DNA from: Microcaldota archaeon
Lineage (GTDB): Archaea; Micrarchaeota; Micrarchaeia; Anstonellales; Anstonellaceae
Length of the DNA stretch: 16,813 bases
Direction of reading: 5' to 3'
Assembly (NCBI GenBank): GCA_021813025.1
Contig: JAKAME010000030.1
Location: 1 to 16,813 of the forward strand
Positions 1 through 7,413 of the stretch are shown here, piece by piece. The notes below the pieces were generated by a model, which saw only the letters and a list, made by a program, of their open reading frames with translations, ran no database searches and was not told the origin of the DNA. How positions within the stretch are numbered: position 1 is the first letter of the stretch; each line of letters begins with the position of its first letter. The position numbers were made by a program, and so were the translations under genes.

Positions 1-168
1 GAGCGCGGCCGCCAGCAGGGTGATGAGGAAGGCGATGAGCCCGTTGTGGCGCACGCTCGGCTCTGGGTAGGCAATCATGCCCACCGACACCAGCATCACC
101 ACCACCAGCAGCAGGTTGGTGAGCATGTTGAGGTTGCCGATCAGGGCCCCCAAATCTCCTACCGCCAT
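1..168 (-). CDS. Small multi-spanning membrane protein, C-terminus outside window (partial)
   Basis: The reading frame is open from 174 down to base 1, giving at most 58 codons without a stop. Two ATGs lie six bases apart, at 174 and 168. The strong Shine-Dalgarno GGAGG (about 177-181, overlapping the TAG stop of the preceding gene) lies only 2 nt before the first ATG but 8 nt before the second, so I chose 168. The visible protein has one clear hydrophobic helix (LLLVVVMLVSVGMIAY) and begins a second (LIAFLITLLAAAL). These are separated by a short polar turn containing RHNG. The gene is tightly coupled to the upstream signal-peptide/two-helix protein, so the two probably belong to one membrane complex. 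Two helices with a short loop also fits a VirB2/TrbC pilin-like subunit, but no family can be assigned from this fragment. Confidence 0.7.
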   Translation of the reverse strand, partial: MAVGDLGALIGNLNMLTNLLLVVVMLVSVGMIAYPEPSVRHNGLIAFLITLLAAAL

Positions 169-180
169 GGCCATCGCCTC

Positions 181-564
181 CTACAGCCCGCAGATGCTGC
201 TCACGCCCATGAGGAACTTGAGCGCCGGCAGGCCGATGAGATAGAGCACAACCGCCCCTATTGAGCCGATGATGAGCTTGGAGCCGTGGTCGCGCCATTC
301 CGGGAACACCCCGAACGATATGACCGCGACTCCGAGCAGGAACGCGAGGAGTATTACCACGAACACCAGCTTGAGAATCCAGTTGCTGATGAGTATGCAC
401 ACGCGCGAATCTGCGGCGAAGGGGTCATCCACCACCGTGCTTCCCGTGCTGTTCGTGTCCCCCTGCGTGAGGTTGACGGTGACGTTGGTTTCCTGCGCCA
501 GCCCCATCGGCAGGAGCATGGTGGCTGCCAGCAACATGAGCATGAAATACGCGCGGCGTTGCAT
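181..564 (-). CDS. Exported two-helix membrane protein, VirB2/TrbC pilin-like
   Basis: The predicted protein has 127 residues. Residues 1-24 form a signal peptide (basic MQRR, hydrophobic FMLMLLAATMLLP, then GLAQ). An Asn/Thr-rich exported stretch follows, with N-glycosylation-type sequons (NVT, NLT, NST). Two membrane helices come next (about residues 60-82 and 94-116), joined by a short charged loop (PEWRDHGSK). A signal peptide plus two helices and a short loop is the layout of VirB2/TrbC-type pilins of conjugation and type IV secretion systems. That link rests on architecture only. I chose ATG 564 because a G-rich ribosome site (GAGGGGGG) precedes it and a TATA box sits at 616-624; the frame extends upstream of that box and that part would not be transcribed. 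It is followed with a 7-12 nt gap by another small membrane protein. Confidence 0.75.
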   Translation of the reverse strand: MQRRAYFMLMLLAATMLLPMGLAQETNVTVNLTQGDTNSTGSTVVDDPFAADSRVCILISNWILKLVFVVILLAFLLGVAVISFGVFPEWRDHGSKLIIGSIGAVVLYLIGLPALKFLMGVSSICGL

Positions 565-615
565 CGAGAATCCCCCCTCAATATCGTCCGAATTGGCCGC
601 CCTACGGCTGGGAGC

Positions 616-624
616 TTTATAAAA
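616..624 (-). promoter_or_regulatory. TATA box for the pilin-like operon
   Basis: The minus strand reads TTTTATAAA here. With the usual archaeal spacing, transcription would begin near 593, giving a leader of about 29 nt that contains the G-rich ribosome site before ATG 564. It is the only strong TATA-like element in the gap. Confidence 0.6.
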
Positions 625-640
625 CTGCCCCAGAAGGAAC

Positions 641-660
641 GACGACAAAAGAAAAAGCGC
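641..660 (-). terminator. T-rich terminator after the NYN gene
   Basis: Just past the stop at 667 the minus strand reads a T-rich run (CTTTTTCTTTTG). Archaeal RNA polymerase stops at such oligo-T tracts without needing a hairpin. It also separates this gene from the next promoter at 616-624. Confidence 0.45.
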
Positions 661-666
661 TTCACT

Positions 667-1140
667 CTACTTCTCGCGCAGGCTCTGGGCCATTATGACG
701 ACATCGGCAGCCTGCCGCAGGCCGACCGAGAAGCCCGGCTCGGTTCCAATCACTATGGTGTGCTTGCCCATCTCCTTCGCCTTCACAAGCACAGGCCTGA
801 AATCAATGTCGCGCGTCATGAGCGCGATTGTGTCGATGTGCGGATTGAACGCCTGCACCGTGGCCTCCACCGCCATGGTCACGTCCACGTCCCCTGTGGT
901 GAGCACAGGCTCGTAGCCCTGGTTCACCATGGCCTCAATCAGCTTGTCTGACGCGTACTGGTCAAGGAAAACTTTCGCCACCTTGACCTGCCCGTGCTGG
1001 GCAACGAGGTTTCGCACGTTGAGCAAGTCAATCCGCACGTCGCGGCGGATGATGTTGGGCCCGTCAACCATGAGAGCTATGCGCGGGACGCCGGATTTTT
1101 GGCCGGCGCCAAGAAGGCGGTCAAGAAGGCCGTTTGCCAT
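667..1140 (-). CDS. NYN-domain protein (LabA/TIGR00288-like, PIN-fold nuclease family)
   Basis: The predicted protein has 157 residues and is a single NYN domain, a PIN-like fold whose members include RNases acting in RNA processing or decay. Acidic residues characteristic of the fold are present: D26 in VDGPNI (with N29), D84 and D86 in TGDVDV, and D111 and D113 in TRDIDF. The TRDxDF form with IALMVDGPN matches the archaeal TIGR00288 group as I remember it. The frame is open upstream to ATG 1167, with further ATGs at 1146 and 1140. A TATA box at 1166-1173 overlaps the first ATG, so transcription should start near 1142; this favours ATG 1140 as an almost leaderless start. The gene appears monocistronic. 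The fold assignment is solid, but the RNA substrate is unknown. Confidence 0.85.
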   Translation of the reverse strand: MANGLLDRLLGAGQKSGVPRIALMVDGPNIIRRDVRIDLLNVRNLVAQHGQVKVAKVFLDQYASDKLIEAMVNQGYEPVLTTGDVDVTMAVEATVQAFNPHIDTIALMTRDIDFRPVLVKAKEMGKHTIVIGTEPGFSVGLRQAADVVIMAQSLREK

Positions 1141-1165
1141 AAGCATATTCACGCTCGCCTTGGGC

Positions 1166-1173
1166 ATATAAAG
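1166..1173 (-). promoter_or_regulatory. TATA box for the NYN gene
   Basis: The minus strand reads CTTTATAT. Its centre is about 27 nt from position 1142, so it sets transcription start between the second and third in-frame ATGs (1146, 1140). It overlaps the longest-ORF start at 1167, which argues against that start. Confidence 0.6.
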
Positions 1174-1270
1174 ATGCGTCCGGCCTTAACAGTCGCCGCC
1201 GTTGAAGAGCCTGCGCAGCGTGGCGTTGCGGGCATATTCAAGTTCAGCCAGCCTTTTCTTTTCCCCGGCC

Positions 1271-1909
1271 TCATCCGCCTTGTTTGCTCTCCAATCTCTC
1301 CAGCGCCTTCTGTGCAACCTCATATGCCCGTGGGATGTCTACCACCAGCAGCGCCAAGAGCCGCATCACCTGTTTCTCGGTCTGAGCATGCCCCAAGGCA
1401 AATTTCGTTGCCCGCTCAACATGCAGGCCCGCGTAGAGGTCCACATCTTGCTCGTCATAAATTTGCATTTTCTTATCAAGGCGGCCACGGCCGTCGGCCA
1501 GTTCTTTCAGATGGACTTTCACGGCCAGTTCGGCCAGGCGCAAAAACCCATCCACATCTCCGGAGTCGGCCAGTGCAGACAGCAGCCCACTATAGCTGCT
1601 TACGATGCCATATTTACGTCTGGCGCCTTGCTCGAGCTCATATGCCATATTAAATTTCCTGTAATCTCCAATTTCGAATGCAGTGCTTTGACGGTTGAGC
1701 TCCAAGTCCCCGTCCAGCGCGCCTTGCAGCGCCGCTGTCAGCGCCTTGATATCTAACAGCTCCTGCCTGTTGAGGGCTCTTTTCGGCACGCCTTTGTGCA
1801 GGCCGTCGGAAGACGTTTTCAGGCCTGCACCAAATCCGCGGTCCGTCGTCTTCTTGTTCTCTGTCTTTATCTTTGTCTCTTTTAGCATGATTGATTTAGC
1901 ATCTGTCAT
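1271..1909 (-). CDS. Hypothetical alpha-helical protein, family not recognised
   Basis: The predicted protein has 212 residues and matches no family I recognise. Residues 1-45 are polar, rich in Lys and Thr and probably disordered. From about residue 46 to the end it is charged and leucine-rich with no membrane segment, suggesting a bundle of helices. The C-terminal third (LALLVVDIPRAYEVAQKALERL) resembles TPR-like helix pairs, but no consensus repeat is clear. I chose ATG 1909, which is preceded by GGTGAGG; GTG 1918 in the same frame is an alternative. A TATA box at 1943-1951 predicts a start near 1920, giving a leader of about ten bases. Codons are less GC-biased than in neighbouring genes, especially near the 5' end. 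Confidence 0.65.
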   Translation of the reverse strand: MTDAKSIMLKETKIKTENKKTTDRGFGAGLKTSSDGLHKGVPKRALNRQELLDIKALTAALQGALDGDLELNRQSTAFEIGDYRKFNMAYELEQGARRKYGIVSSYSGLLSALADSGDVDGFLRLAELAVKVHLKELADGRGRLDKKMQIYDEQDVDLYAGLHVERATKFALGHAQTEKQVMRLLALLVVDIPRAYEVAQKALERLESKQGG

Positions 1910-1942
1910 AGACCTCACCTGCTTCTTCCAGCCAGCTTTGCG

Positions 1943-1951
1943 TATTTATAC
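1943..1951 (-). promoter_or_regulatory. TATA box for the helical hypothetical gene
   Basis: The minus strand reads GTATAAATA, centred about 27 nt before 1920 and so just ahead of the GGTGAGG ribosome site and ATG 1909. The remaining intergenic DNA (1952-2034) is AT-rich and holds a tandem GGCTTAAA motif (plus strand, near 1976-1992) and a short minus-strand T-tract that may end the ABC operon transcript. Confidence 0.55.
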
Positions 1952-2034
1952 ATTTCTGCACAAATAAATACAATTGGCTTAAATGGCTTAAAAATGGCCA
2001 ATCTATTTTCAGGCCGCCTTTTTCCTTATTCACT

Positions 2035-2796
2035 TTAGCCCAAATTCAGCTGCTCGAACGCCTTCTGGCCCAAATAGAAGAAGACCGCAACAAACAGCGC
2101 CAGCACGCCGACATCGAGCAGGGGTCCGTAGGTCCACATGCCCAAGAGCGCGCCCCGCATCAAGTCAACCCCGTAAGCCATGGGATTGACGTGCACCAGC
2201 ACCTGCAGATAAGCGGGCAGGTTTGCAATCGGATAGAGCGCGCCAGAAGTCAGGAAGAGCGGCCACATCACAAAGCTCATCACAAGGGAAAACGCATCCG
2301 GAGAGCTGAGCTTGGCGCCGATGAACAGGCCCAAAGAGGCGGCCCCAAGCCCGAAGAGCAGCGAGCCCAGAAGAGTGAATAGGAAGGTGAGGGGCGTGAG
2401 GGGGATGCTCATGAACAGCGCGCCCATAATCATCAGGATAGTCACCTGAAAGGCGCAAATGGTAAGCCCGCCCAGCGCCTTGCCCGTGAACGCAACCCAG
2501 CGCGGCTGGGGGGCAATCAAAATCTCCTTGAGCACGTCAAGCTTCTTGTCCCACACCACGTACATCCCGTAGAACATCGAGGTGAATAGCACGTTCATTG
2601 CCAGAATTCCGGGGAAAATGAATTCCTGGTAGTTTATGCCCGCCACGCTGATGCTCGCGCCCAGGCCAGCGCCGAAGGCCAGCAGCCAAATCAGCGGCGT
2701 GACCACGGACGACACCGCGCGCTCGCGCTCGCGGGTGTATACTATGAACTCGCGCCTCCACACCGCCATCGTTGCCTCGAATGAAGACATAAGCAT
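2035..2796 (-). CDS. ABC-2 type transporter permease (DrrB/NodJ-like)
   Basis: This is the membrane half of an ABC exporter of 253 residues, the usual size for ABC-2 permeases. An amphipathic N-terminus (VWRREFIVYTRERER) precedes about six helices, starting near residues 33-52 and ending near 224-245. The family hallmarks are visible: the LKEILIAPQPR segment after helix 2, typical of drug or polysaccharide exporters, and the SGALYPIANLP loop between helices 5 and 6. It begins 8 nt after the stop of the ATPase gene, so the two form one operon and one transporter. ATG 2790 is an equally possible start, as neither ATG has a convincing ribosome site. The substrate cannot be read from sequence. 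Confidence 0.92.
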   Translation of the reverse strand: MLMSSFEATMAVWRREFIVYTRERERAVSSVVTPLIWLLAFGAGLGASISVAGINYQEFIFPGILAMNVLFTSMFYGMYVVWDKKLDVLKEILIAPQPRWVAFTGKALGGLTICAFQVTILMIMGALFMSIPLTPLTFLFTLLGSLLFGLGAASLGLFIGAKLSSPDAFSLVMSFVMWPLFLTSGALYPIANLPAYLQVLVHVNPMAYGVDLMRGALLGMWTYGPLLDVGVLALFVAVFFYLGQKAFEQLNLG

Positions 2797-2804
2797 CCCT
2801 TTTT

Positions 2805-3776
2805 CTAGCGGTGCGCGGCCCAGTGCGCCTGCGCGTCATCCTCCGCCGACTCGTTTCGGATGGCATGGCCGGTGTACTGGAGGAACACGTCGTTGAGCGA
2901 GGCCGGCAGCACGTGCACTTCCTCCACAACGCCCACAGCCGCCAATATCTTCTGCAGATGCTTCGGGGCGTTGAGCACCACCAGAGCGAGATGCCCGTCC
3001 TCCTGCGCGACGGATTTGATGAAAGGGAGCTTGCGCATGCGCGCCAGCTGCTGCCGGCCGCAAGCCTTGGCGCACACGAGCTTCACCCTGTCTCCCCCCA
3101 TCTGCCGCTTGAGGCCCTCCGGCGTGTCAAGCTGCACTATCTTGCCCCTGTCTATGAGGGCTATGCGGTCGCAGAGCAGGTCCGCCTCCTCCATGTAATG
3201 CGTGGTGAGTATGATGGTCATGCTTTCCGCCTGCGCCAGCTTCTTGATGTAAGCCCAGATGTGCTCGCGCGTCTGCGGGTCGAGCCCCACCGTGGGCTCG
3301 TCAAGGAAAAGGACCTGCGGGTGGTGGAGCAAAGCCCTCGCAATCTCGAGACGCCGCTTCATCCCCCCCGAATAGTTGCCCGCCCGCTCGTCCGCCCTGT
3401 CCGTGAGCTCCACGAGCTCGAGCGCCTCCTGTATGCGCCTTGCCCTCAATTCTTTCGGCACCGCGAAGAGGCTGGCGTGCAGCTCGAGATTTTCGCGCGC
3501 CGTGAGCAGGTTGTCAAGAGAGCCGCCCTGAAACACCATTCCGATTGACTTGCGCACGGCCAGCGCCTGCGTGCGGATGTCCGAGCCGGCCACGCGGGCG
3601 TCGCCCGACGTCGGCTCCATAAGCACCGCGAGCATGGAGAGCAGGGTCGTTTTGCCGGCCCCGTTCGGGCCCAGCAGGCCGAAAATCTCGCCCTTCTCTA
3701 TGCTCAGGCTGACGCCGTCCACTGCCGTGAGCTTTCCGAAGCGCTTGGTGAGGCTGGAGATGGAAATCGTGGGCAT
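2805..3776 (-). CDS. ABC transporter ATP-binding protein (DrrA-like)
   Basis: This ATPase of 323 residues powers the adjacent ABC-2 permease. All nucleotide-binding motifs are present: Walker A GPNGAGKT (36-43), Q-loop VFQ (about 83), signature YSGGMKRR (about 136), Walker B VLFLDEP with catalytic Glu, and the H-loop in TTHYMEEAD. The last 80 or so residues form the C-terminal extension seen in DrrA-type drug-export ATPases. The frame extends to an ATG at 3830. I chose ATG 3776 because the beta-strand start MPTISISSLTKRFG is the normal beginning of such domains and because TATA elements at 3838-3845 and 3811-3816 place transcription start after 3830. The final residues are polar and charged, beyond the usual domain end. 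Confidence 0.93.
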   Translation of the reverse strand: MPTISISSLTKRFGKLTAVDGVSLSIEKGEIFGLLGPNGAGKTTLLSMLAVLMEPTSGDARVAGSDIRTQALAVRKSIGMVFQGGSLDNLLTARENLELHASLFAVPKELRARRIQEALELVELTDRADERAGNYSGGMKRRLEIARALLHHPQVLFLDEPTVGLDPQTREHIWAYIKKLAQAESMTIILTTHYMEEADLLCDRIALIDRGKIVQLDTPEGLKRQMGGDRVKLVCAKACGRQQLARMRKLPFIKSVAQEDGHLALVVLNAPKHLQKILAAVGVVEEVHVLPASLNDVFLQYTGHAIRNESAEDDAQAHWAAHR

Positions 3777-3810
3777 AAGGATTTCTCTCGCAGGAGTTTT
3801 GACGCATTGG

Positions 3811-3845
3811 ATATATGGTTCCTGTTTCATTGACTTTGTTTATAT
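3811..3845 (-). promoter_or_regulatory. Promoter region of the ABC exporter operon
   Basis: The minus strand has two TATA-like elements, GATATAAA (3838-3845) and ATATAT (3811-3816). They predict transcription starts near 3815 and 3787, i.e. leaders of roughly 40 or 10 nt before ATG 3776. Which one is used cannot be told from sequence. Confidence 0.45.
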
Positions 3846-3894
3846 CCTTATTCCTAAATCAGGAACGAGAAAAAGCGGCGCGCATGCGGTCGGC

Positions 3895-4725
3895 CTAGAG
3901 ACCGAAGAATCTCCGCGCATTCCGGCCCGTAGCCTCGAGCACGTCCTCCAATCCCATTTCCCTGTATCTTGCAATCATTTCCGCCGACTTGAGCGCGTCC
4001 TCGCTCCTTTTTCCAATGTACGGCGCGTCGGATTCCACAACCAGCGAGGACAGCGGCAGCTCTTTGATTATTTTTTTCCTTTCCGAATTCGGCCTTGGCG
4101 GGATTGAAATCAGCCAGCCGGCATCTGCGGCCATCTTCGCCTCTTCCAGCTTGCCGCCGAAGCAGTGCATGAGAACACGGAAGGGCGGGGCCTGCGCCGC
4201 CGCCTCCCGCGCGCCCGCGCTTGCAGTCCTCCCCTCTCCGGCGGCATGCAGGGCTTTGGCCGCCAGCAGCTGGCGGATGCATTCGCTTTCCGCATCCCGC
4301 GAATGGATAATGAGCGGCAGCATCATGCGGCCGGCCAGACTTATCATTCTCTCAAACGCGGCGAACTGTCTTTCTCTTTCTTCCGCTGTTTTTCCCCAGT
4401 GCTTGTCCAGGCCAACCTCGCCAATCGCAACGAATTTTTTCGACAGGAGCGGGTCGGCCTTCGCTTTTTCCATCTGTTTCTCCGCTTCGCTTACCGCTTT
4501 TTGCAAATCAGGGTATTTCTCCTTTCTCTGTATCTCCTGCGGCCCCAGCCCAAGGGAGAAAAAACAAGGATGGGCGCGGGCGAAGGCCATGACTTCCTCG
4601 TTCGATTCCAACGAAAATCCGGAAGCGACGAATTCGTGCTTCGCCCCCTGCGCAGTTTTCTCCGGATGGTGCGTGTGCACGTCAAACAGAAGCCGGCCAT
4701 GCTGCCCGTCGTCCATATCGCCCAT
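3895..4725 (-). CDS. TatD-family metal-dependent hydrolase
   Basis: The 276-residue protein has the full metal-binding set of TatD enzymes (amidohydrolase-fold DNases or phosphoesterases). This comprises H17 and H19 in DVHTHH, E103 in AIGEVGLDKHW, H141 in LIIHSRDAE, H187 in LMHCFGG, and D233 in ESDAPY. The C-terminal NARRFFGL is the typical family ending. An Ala/Gly-rich insertion of about 20 residues (160-180) sits between the strands carrying H141 and H187. The open frame runs on to 4914, but that part is antisense to the start of the next gene. ATG 4725 lies 27 nt from the TATA box TTTTTTAT (4749-4756), fitting a leaderless mRNA. TatD proteins in DNA repair or tRNA/DNA end processing have similar motifs; the exact substrate is unknown. 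Confidence 0.92.
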   Translation of the reverse strand: MGDMDDGQHGRLLFDVHTHHPEKTAQGAKHEFVASGFSLESNEEVMAFARAHPCFFSLGLGPQEIQRKEKYPDLQKAVSEAEKQMEKAKADPLLSKKFVAIGEVGLDKHWGKTAEERERQFAAFERMISLAGRMMLPLIIHSRDAESECIRQLLAAKALHAAGEGRTASAGAREAAAQAPPFRVLMHCFGGKLEEAKMAADAGWLISIPPRPNSERKKIIKELPLSSLVVESDAPYIGKRSEDALKSAEMIARYREMGLEDVLEATGRNARRFFGL

Positions 4726-4819
4726 GCCTCTTCCTGCATCCCCGCGCCATAAAAAACTCACGTTTTTAACCTCCCTCTCCCTCCCCTCTCCATTCGTGGG
4801 GGAAGTGCCGGGGTCTTTT
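4726..4819. promoter_or_regulatory. Divergent promoter between TatD and glucan operon
   Basis: On the minus strand, TTTTTTAT (4749-4756) is centred 27 nt before the TatD ATG. On the plus strand, the A/T-rich blocks at 4749-4756 and 4763-4769 (GTTTTTAA) are the only candidates for the glycosyltransferase promoter. They would give a leader of about 25-45 nt that includes GGGG ahead of ATG 4820. The two promoters therefore overlap or adjoin. Confidence 0.45.
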
Positions 4820-6115
4820 ATGCGCATCGCCATGCTGGGCTGGGAGTTCCCGCCCTTCATATCCGGAGGCTTGGGCGTGCACTGCTTCGAGCTGACGCAG
4901 CGCCTTGCCTCCATGGGCCACTCCGTGGATTTCTACATGCCCCTCTCAGGCAAGCCCCTCTCGAGCCCCCACCCATCAATCCGCCTCATAGAAACCTCGC
5001 CCACCATACTCAAGCCCTATTTCGCCTTCAACAAGAAAGGCAAGCTGGCCACCTATGGCGAGGGGCTCATCAAGGTGGTGGAAGTCTACAACGAGCAGGC
5101 TGCCCGCATGCTGGCGGCCGAGCACGCCAAGACGCCCTACGACGTCATCCACTGCCACGACTGGCTCACTGCCTCCGGCGGCTCGCGCTCGCGCCGCCTC
5201 ATCTCGCGGCCGCTTGTGCAAACCTTTCATTCCACGGAATTCGACCGCACCTCCACCCCATGGGACGCCATCGTGCGCATAGAGCGGCAGGCGGCCGCGG
5301 ACGCAGACCTCATCATCGCAGTCTCCAAGCGCACCCGCGAGCTTATCGCGCGACATCTGGGGGCGGATGAGCGGAAAATCCGCGTGGTCTACAACGGCGT
5401 GGACGCATCCAAATACCGCCCGCCGCCCGGCGAGGCGGGTGCATCAGGCGCTCAATCCAAAACAGGAGGCCCGGCGGCCGGCTCGCAGATATCTTCTGAT
5501 TTCGGCAGCCCTGCCGATGCTTCAGTCTCATTCGCCAAGCCCGCGCTTTCCGTGCAGACCGAAGGCAAGCACATCGTCCTTTTCCTTGGCCGGCTCACGG
5601 AGCAGAAAGGGCCTGTGCAGTTTTTGCATGCGGCCAAGAAGGTGCTGGAAAAGCGTCCGGACACGCTTTTCTTCATCGCAGGCTCCGGCGAACTCATGCC
5701 GCTCCTCATCAGCCTCTCCATGGAGCTTGGCCTGCAGGACCATGTGCGCTTTTTGGGCTACCTTCCCGAGGACGACCAGAGGCGCATCTACCGCGCGGCC
5801 GATGTGTACGTAATGCCCTCCACCTCCGAGCCTTTCGGCATCACCGCGCTCGAAGCCCTTGCCTCAGGCACGCCGGTCATACTTTCCAAAACAAGCGGCG
5901 TGGGCGAGGTGGTGAAGTCCGCCCTCAAAGTCGATTTCTGGGACATTCATGGCATGGCACAGAAAATAATCTCCATCATACAGTACGCTCCCCTGCGAAA
6001 AACAATGGTGGAAATGGCTCCAAACGACTTGGCGCACCTAACATGGGAGCAGACCGCGCAGCAGACGCTGGCAGTCTACGAAGAGGCAGTACGCAGCTTT
6101 AAACGGCCGAACTGA
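4820..6115 (+). CDS. Glycogen-synthase-like glycosyltransferase (GT-B fold, group 1)
   Basis: The 431-residue protein has the two Rossmann domains of a GT-B enzyme. The N-terminal domain opens with MRIAMLGWEFPPFISGGLG, the Gly-rich sugar-nucleotide loop of glycogen/starch synthases, followed by HCHDW (111-115) and FHSTEFDR. The C-terminal domain has FLGRLTEQKG (255-264), a GSGELMP loop (288-294) and the E-x7-E region EPFGITALEALASGTPVI (337-354). The likely role is transfer of glucose from a nucleotide donor to an alpha-glucan, as the next gene is a GH57 amylase. Between the domains (about 202-250) is a Gly/Ala/Ser/Pro-rich linker longer than usual. I chose ATG 4820 because the domain begins there; the frame is open further upstream only as antisense of TatD. 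Glycolipid synthesis by a GT4 relative is an alternative. Confidence 0.9.
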   Translation: MRIAMLGWEFPPFISGGLGVHCFELTQRLASMGHSVDFYMPLSGKPLSSPHPSIRLIETSPTILKPYFAFNKKGKLATYGEGLIKVVEVYNEQAARMLAAEHAKTPYDVIHCHDWLTASGGSRSRRLISRPLVQTFHSTEFDRTSTPWDAIVRIERQAAADADLIIAVSKRTRELIARHLGADERKIRVVYNGVDASKYRPPPGEAGASGAQSKTGGPAAGSQISSDFGSPADASVSFAKPALSVQTEGKHIVLFLGRLTEQKGPVQFLHAAKKVLEKRPDTLFFIAGSGELMPLLISLSMELGLQDHVRFLGYLPEDDQRRIYRAADVYVMPSTSEPFGITALEALASGTPVILSKTSGVGEVVKSALKVDFWDIHGMAQKIISIIQYAPLRKTMVEMAPNDLAHLTWEQTAQQTLAVYEEAVRSFKRPN

Positions 6116-6166
6116 GAAGAAAATGACATGGCGGTTGAATGACATGACAATGGCGGGGAGTTTTGC

Positions 6167-7366
6167 ATGAAAGTCTGTTTTTACTTCCAAGTGCACCAGC
6201 CCATGCGCCTTGCCCCCTTTTCCATCTTCGCCCCGGACGGCGGCGAGCAGACCTCGATGTTCGAGCGCTATTTCGACCACGCGCTCAATAGGCAGATTCT
6301 GGAAAAGGTTGCCCGCAAATGCTACCTGCCCACCAACGCGCTTCTGCTCGAGGCTTTGGAGAAAAACCCCGATTTGAAGCTCGCCTTCTCAATCACCGGC
6401 GTATTCCTTGAGCAGGCGCGCCTCTACATGCCCGAAGTGGTTGATTCATTCTCTTCGCTGGCCAAAACCGGGCGCGTGGAATTCCTTTCAGAAACATACT
6501 ATCATTCCCTCTCCTCCCTCTTTGCAGAGAAAACCGAGTTTGAGGAGCAGGTGAAGCTTCATCGGGCCGCCATTGCGCCATTCGCCCAGACCCCGTCGGT
6601 GTTCCGCAACACCGAGGCCATGTTCTCAAACGACATAGCCTATTGGGCCGAGCGCATGGGCTATGCGGGCGTGATGACCGAAGGCTTGGACCAGATGCTT
6701 GGCTGGCGCTCGCCAACCTACACCTACAAGGTGAAGGGATGCTCCTCCATCCGCGCGCTTTTGCGCCATTACAAATTGTCTGACGACATCGGCTACCGCT
6801 TTTCGCAGAAAAGCTGGAGCGAGTGGCCGCTCACGGCCGACAAGTTCGCCAGCTGGCTTTCGGCCACCCCGGGCGACTGCGTCAACTTGTTCATGGACTA
6901 CGAGACTTTCGGCGAGCACCACTGGGAGGACACCGGCATCTTCGCCTTCCTAAGGCAATTGTTCCCGGAAATCTCCAAGCACCGCCACCTCTCCTTCGCC
7001 ACTCCGGGCGAAGTGGCGCGCACCATCGCGCCGCAGGGGGAGGTTGACATGCCGCACGTAATTAGCTGGGCCGACATGGAGCGCGACACCTCCGCATGGC
7101 TGGGAAACGACATGCAGCGCGCCGCCTTTGCAGAGCTGACCGGTCTGGAGAAGCCCATCAAGGCGCTTGGAGACGATGATTTGCTGCGCACATGGCGGCA
7201 TCTGCAGAATTCGGACCACTTGTATTACTGCTGCACCAAGTCATTGTCTGACCAGGATGTGCACAACTATTTCTCTCCCTACGAAAGCCCCTTTGATTCG
7301 TTCATCAATTACATGAACGTTTTGCAGGATTTGAAGGCCCAGGTGAAGAAGAGGGAGAAAAAATAA
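6167..7366 (+). CDS. GH57 family alpha-amylase / glucan-processing enzyme
   Basis: This glycoside hydrolase family 57 protein of 399 residues would hydrolyse or remodel alpha-1,4-glucans in the cytoplasm; no signal peptide is seen. Conserved regions are visible: FQVHQP near the start (residues 7-12), E150 in FRNTEAMFS as the likely nucleophile, and D244 in MDYETFGEH as the likely acid/base. Its length and motif style recall the short archaeal GH57 amylases (of the Methanocaldococcus MJ1611 type, from memory). GGGGAG precedes ATG 6167 at good spacing. The gene follows the glycosyltransferase after 51 nt and is probably co-transcribed. The protein ends VKKREKK; a second copy of these last codons lies at 7914-7937, suggesting that the gene end was displaced by an insertion. 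Confidence 0.92.
   Translation: MKVCFYFQVHQPMRLAPFSIFAPDGGEQTSMFERYFDHALNRQILEKVARKCYLPTNALLLEALEKNPDLKLAFSITGVFLEQARLYMPEVVDSFSSLAKTGRVEFLSETYYHSLSSLFAEKTEFEEQVKLHRAAIAPFAQTPSVFRNTEAMFSNDIAYWAERMGYAGVMTEGLDQMLGWRSPTYTYKVKGCSSIRALLRHYKLSDDIGYRFSQKSWSEWPLTADKFASWLSATPGDCVNLFMDYETFGEHHWEDTGIFAFLRQLFPEISKHRHLSFATPGEVARTIAPQGEVDMPHVISWADMERDTSAWLGNDMQRAAFAELTGLEKPIKALGDDDLLRTWRHLQNSDHLYYCCTKSLSDQDVHNYFSPYESPFDSFINYMNVLQDLKAQVKKREKK
7341..7359 (+). repeat. 19-bp direct repeat, left copy (end of GH57 gene)
   Basis: AGGTGAAGAAGAGGGAGAA occurs here and again at 7912-7930. This copy encodes the final VKKREK of the GH57 enzyme. The two copies bracket the small gene 7414-7905. Confidence 0.85.
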
Positions 7367-7413
7367 AAGTGCAGGCGAAAAAATGCAGACGAAGTGATGC
7401 ATGGGTGATGCCG

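Noticed and set aside
286..1653. Long plus-strand open frames rich in His, Arg and Pro opposite the pilin-like and NYN genes.
   Set aside because: They are typical antisense shadows in GC-rich DNA; the minus-strand frames contain signal-peptide, helix and active-site motifs.
3989..4819. A plus-strand open frame continues upstream of the glycosyltransferase for about 277 codons.
   Set aside because: It lies antisense to the TatD gene, whose metal-binding motifs are all in the minus-strand frame. The glycosyltransferase domain starts exactly at ATG 4820.
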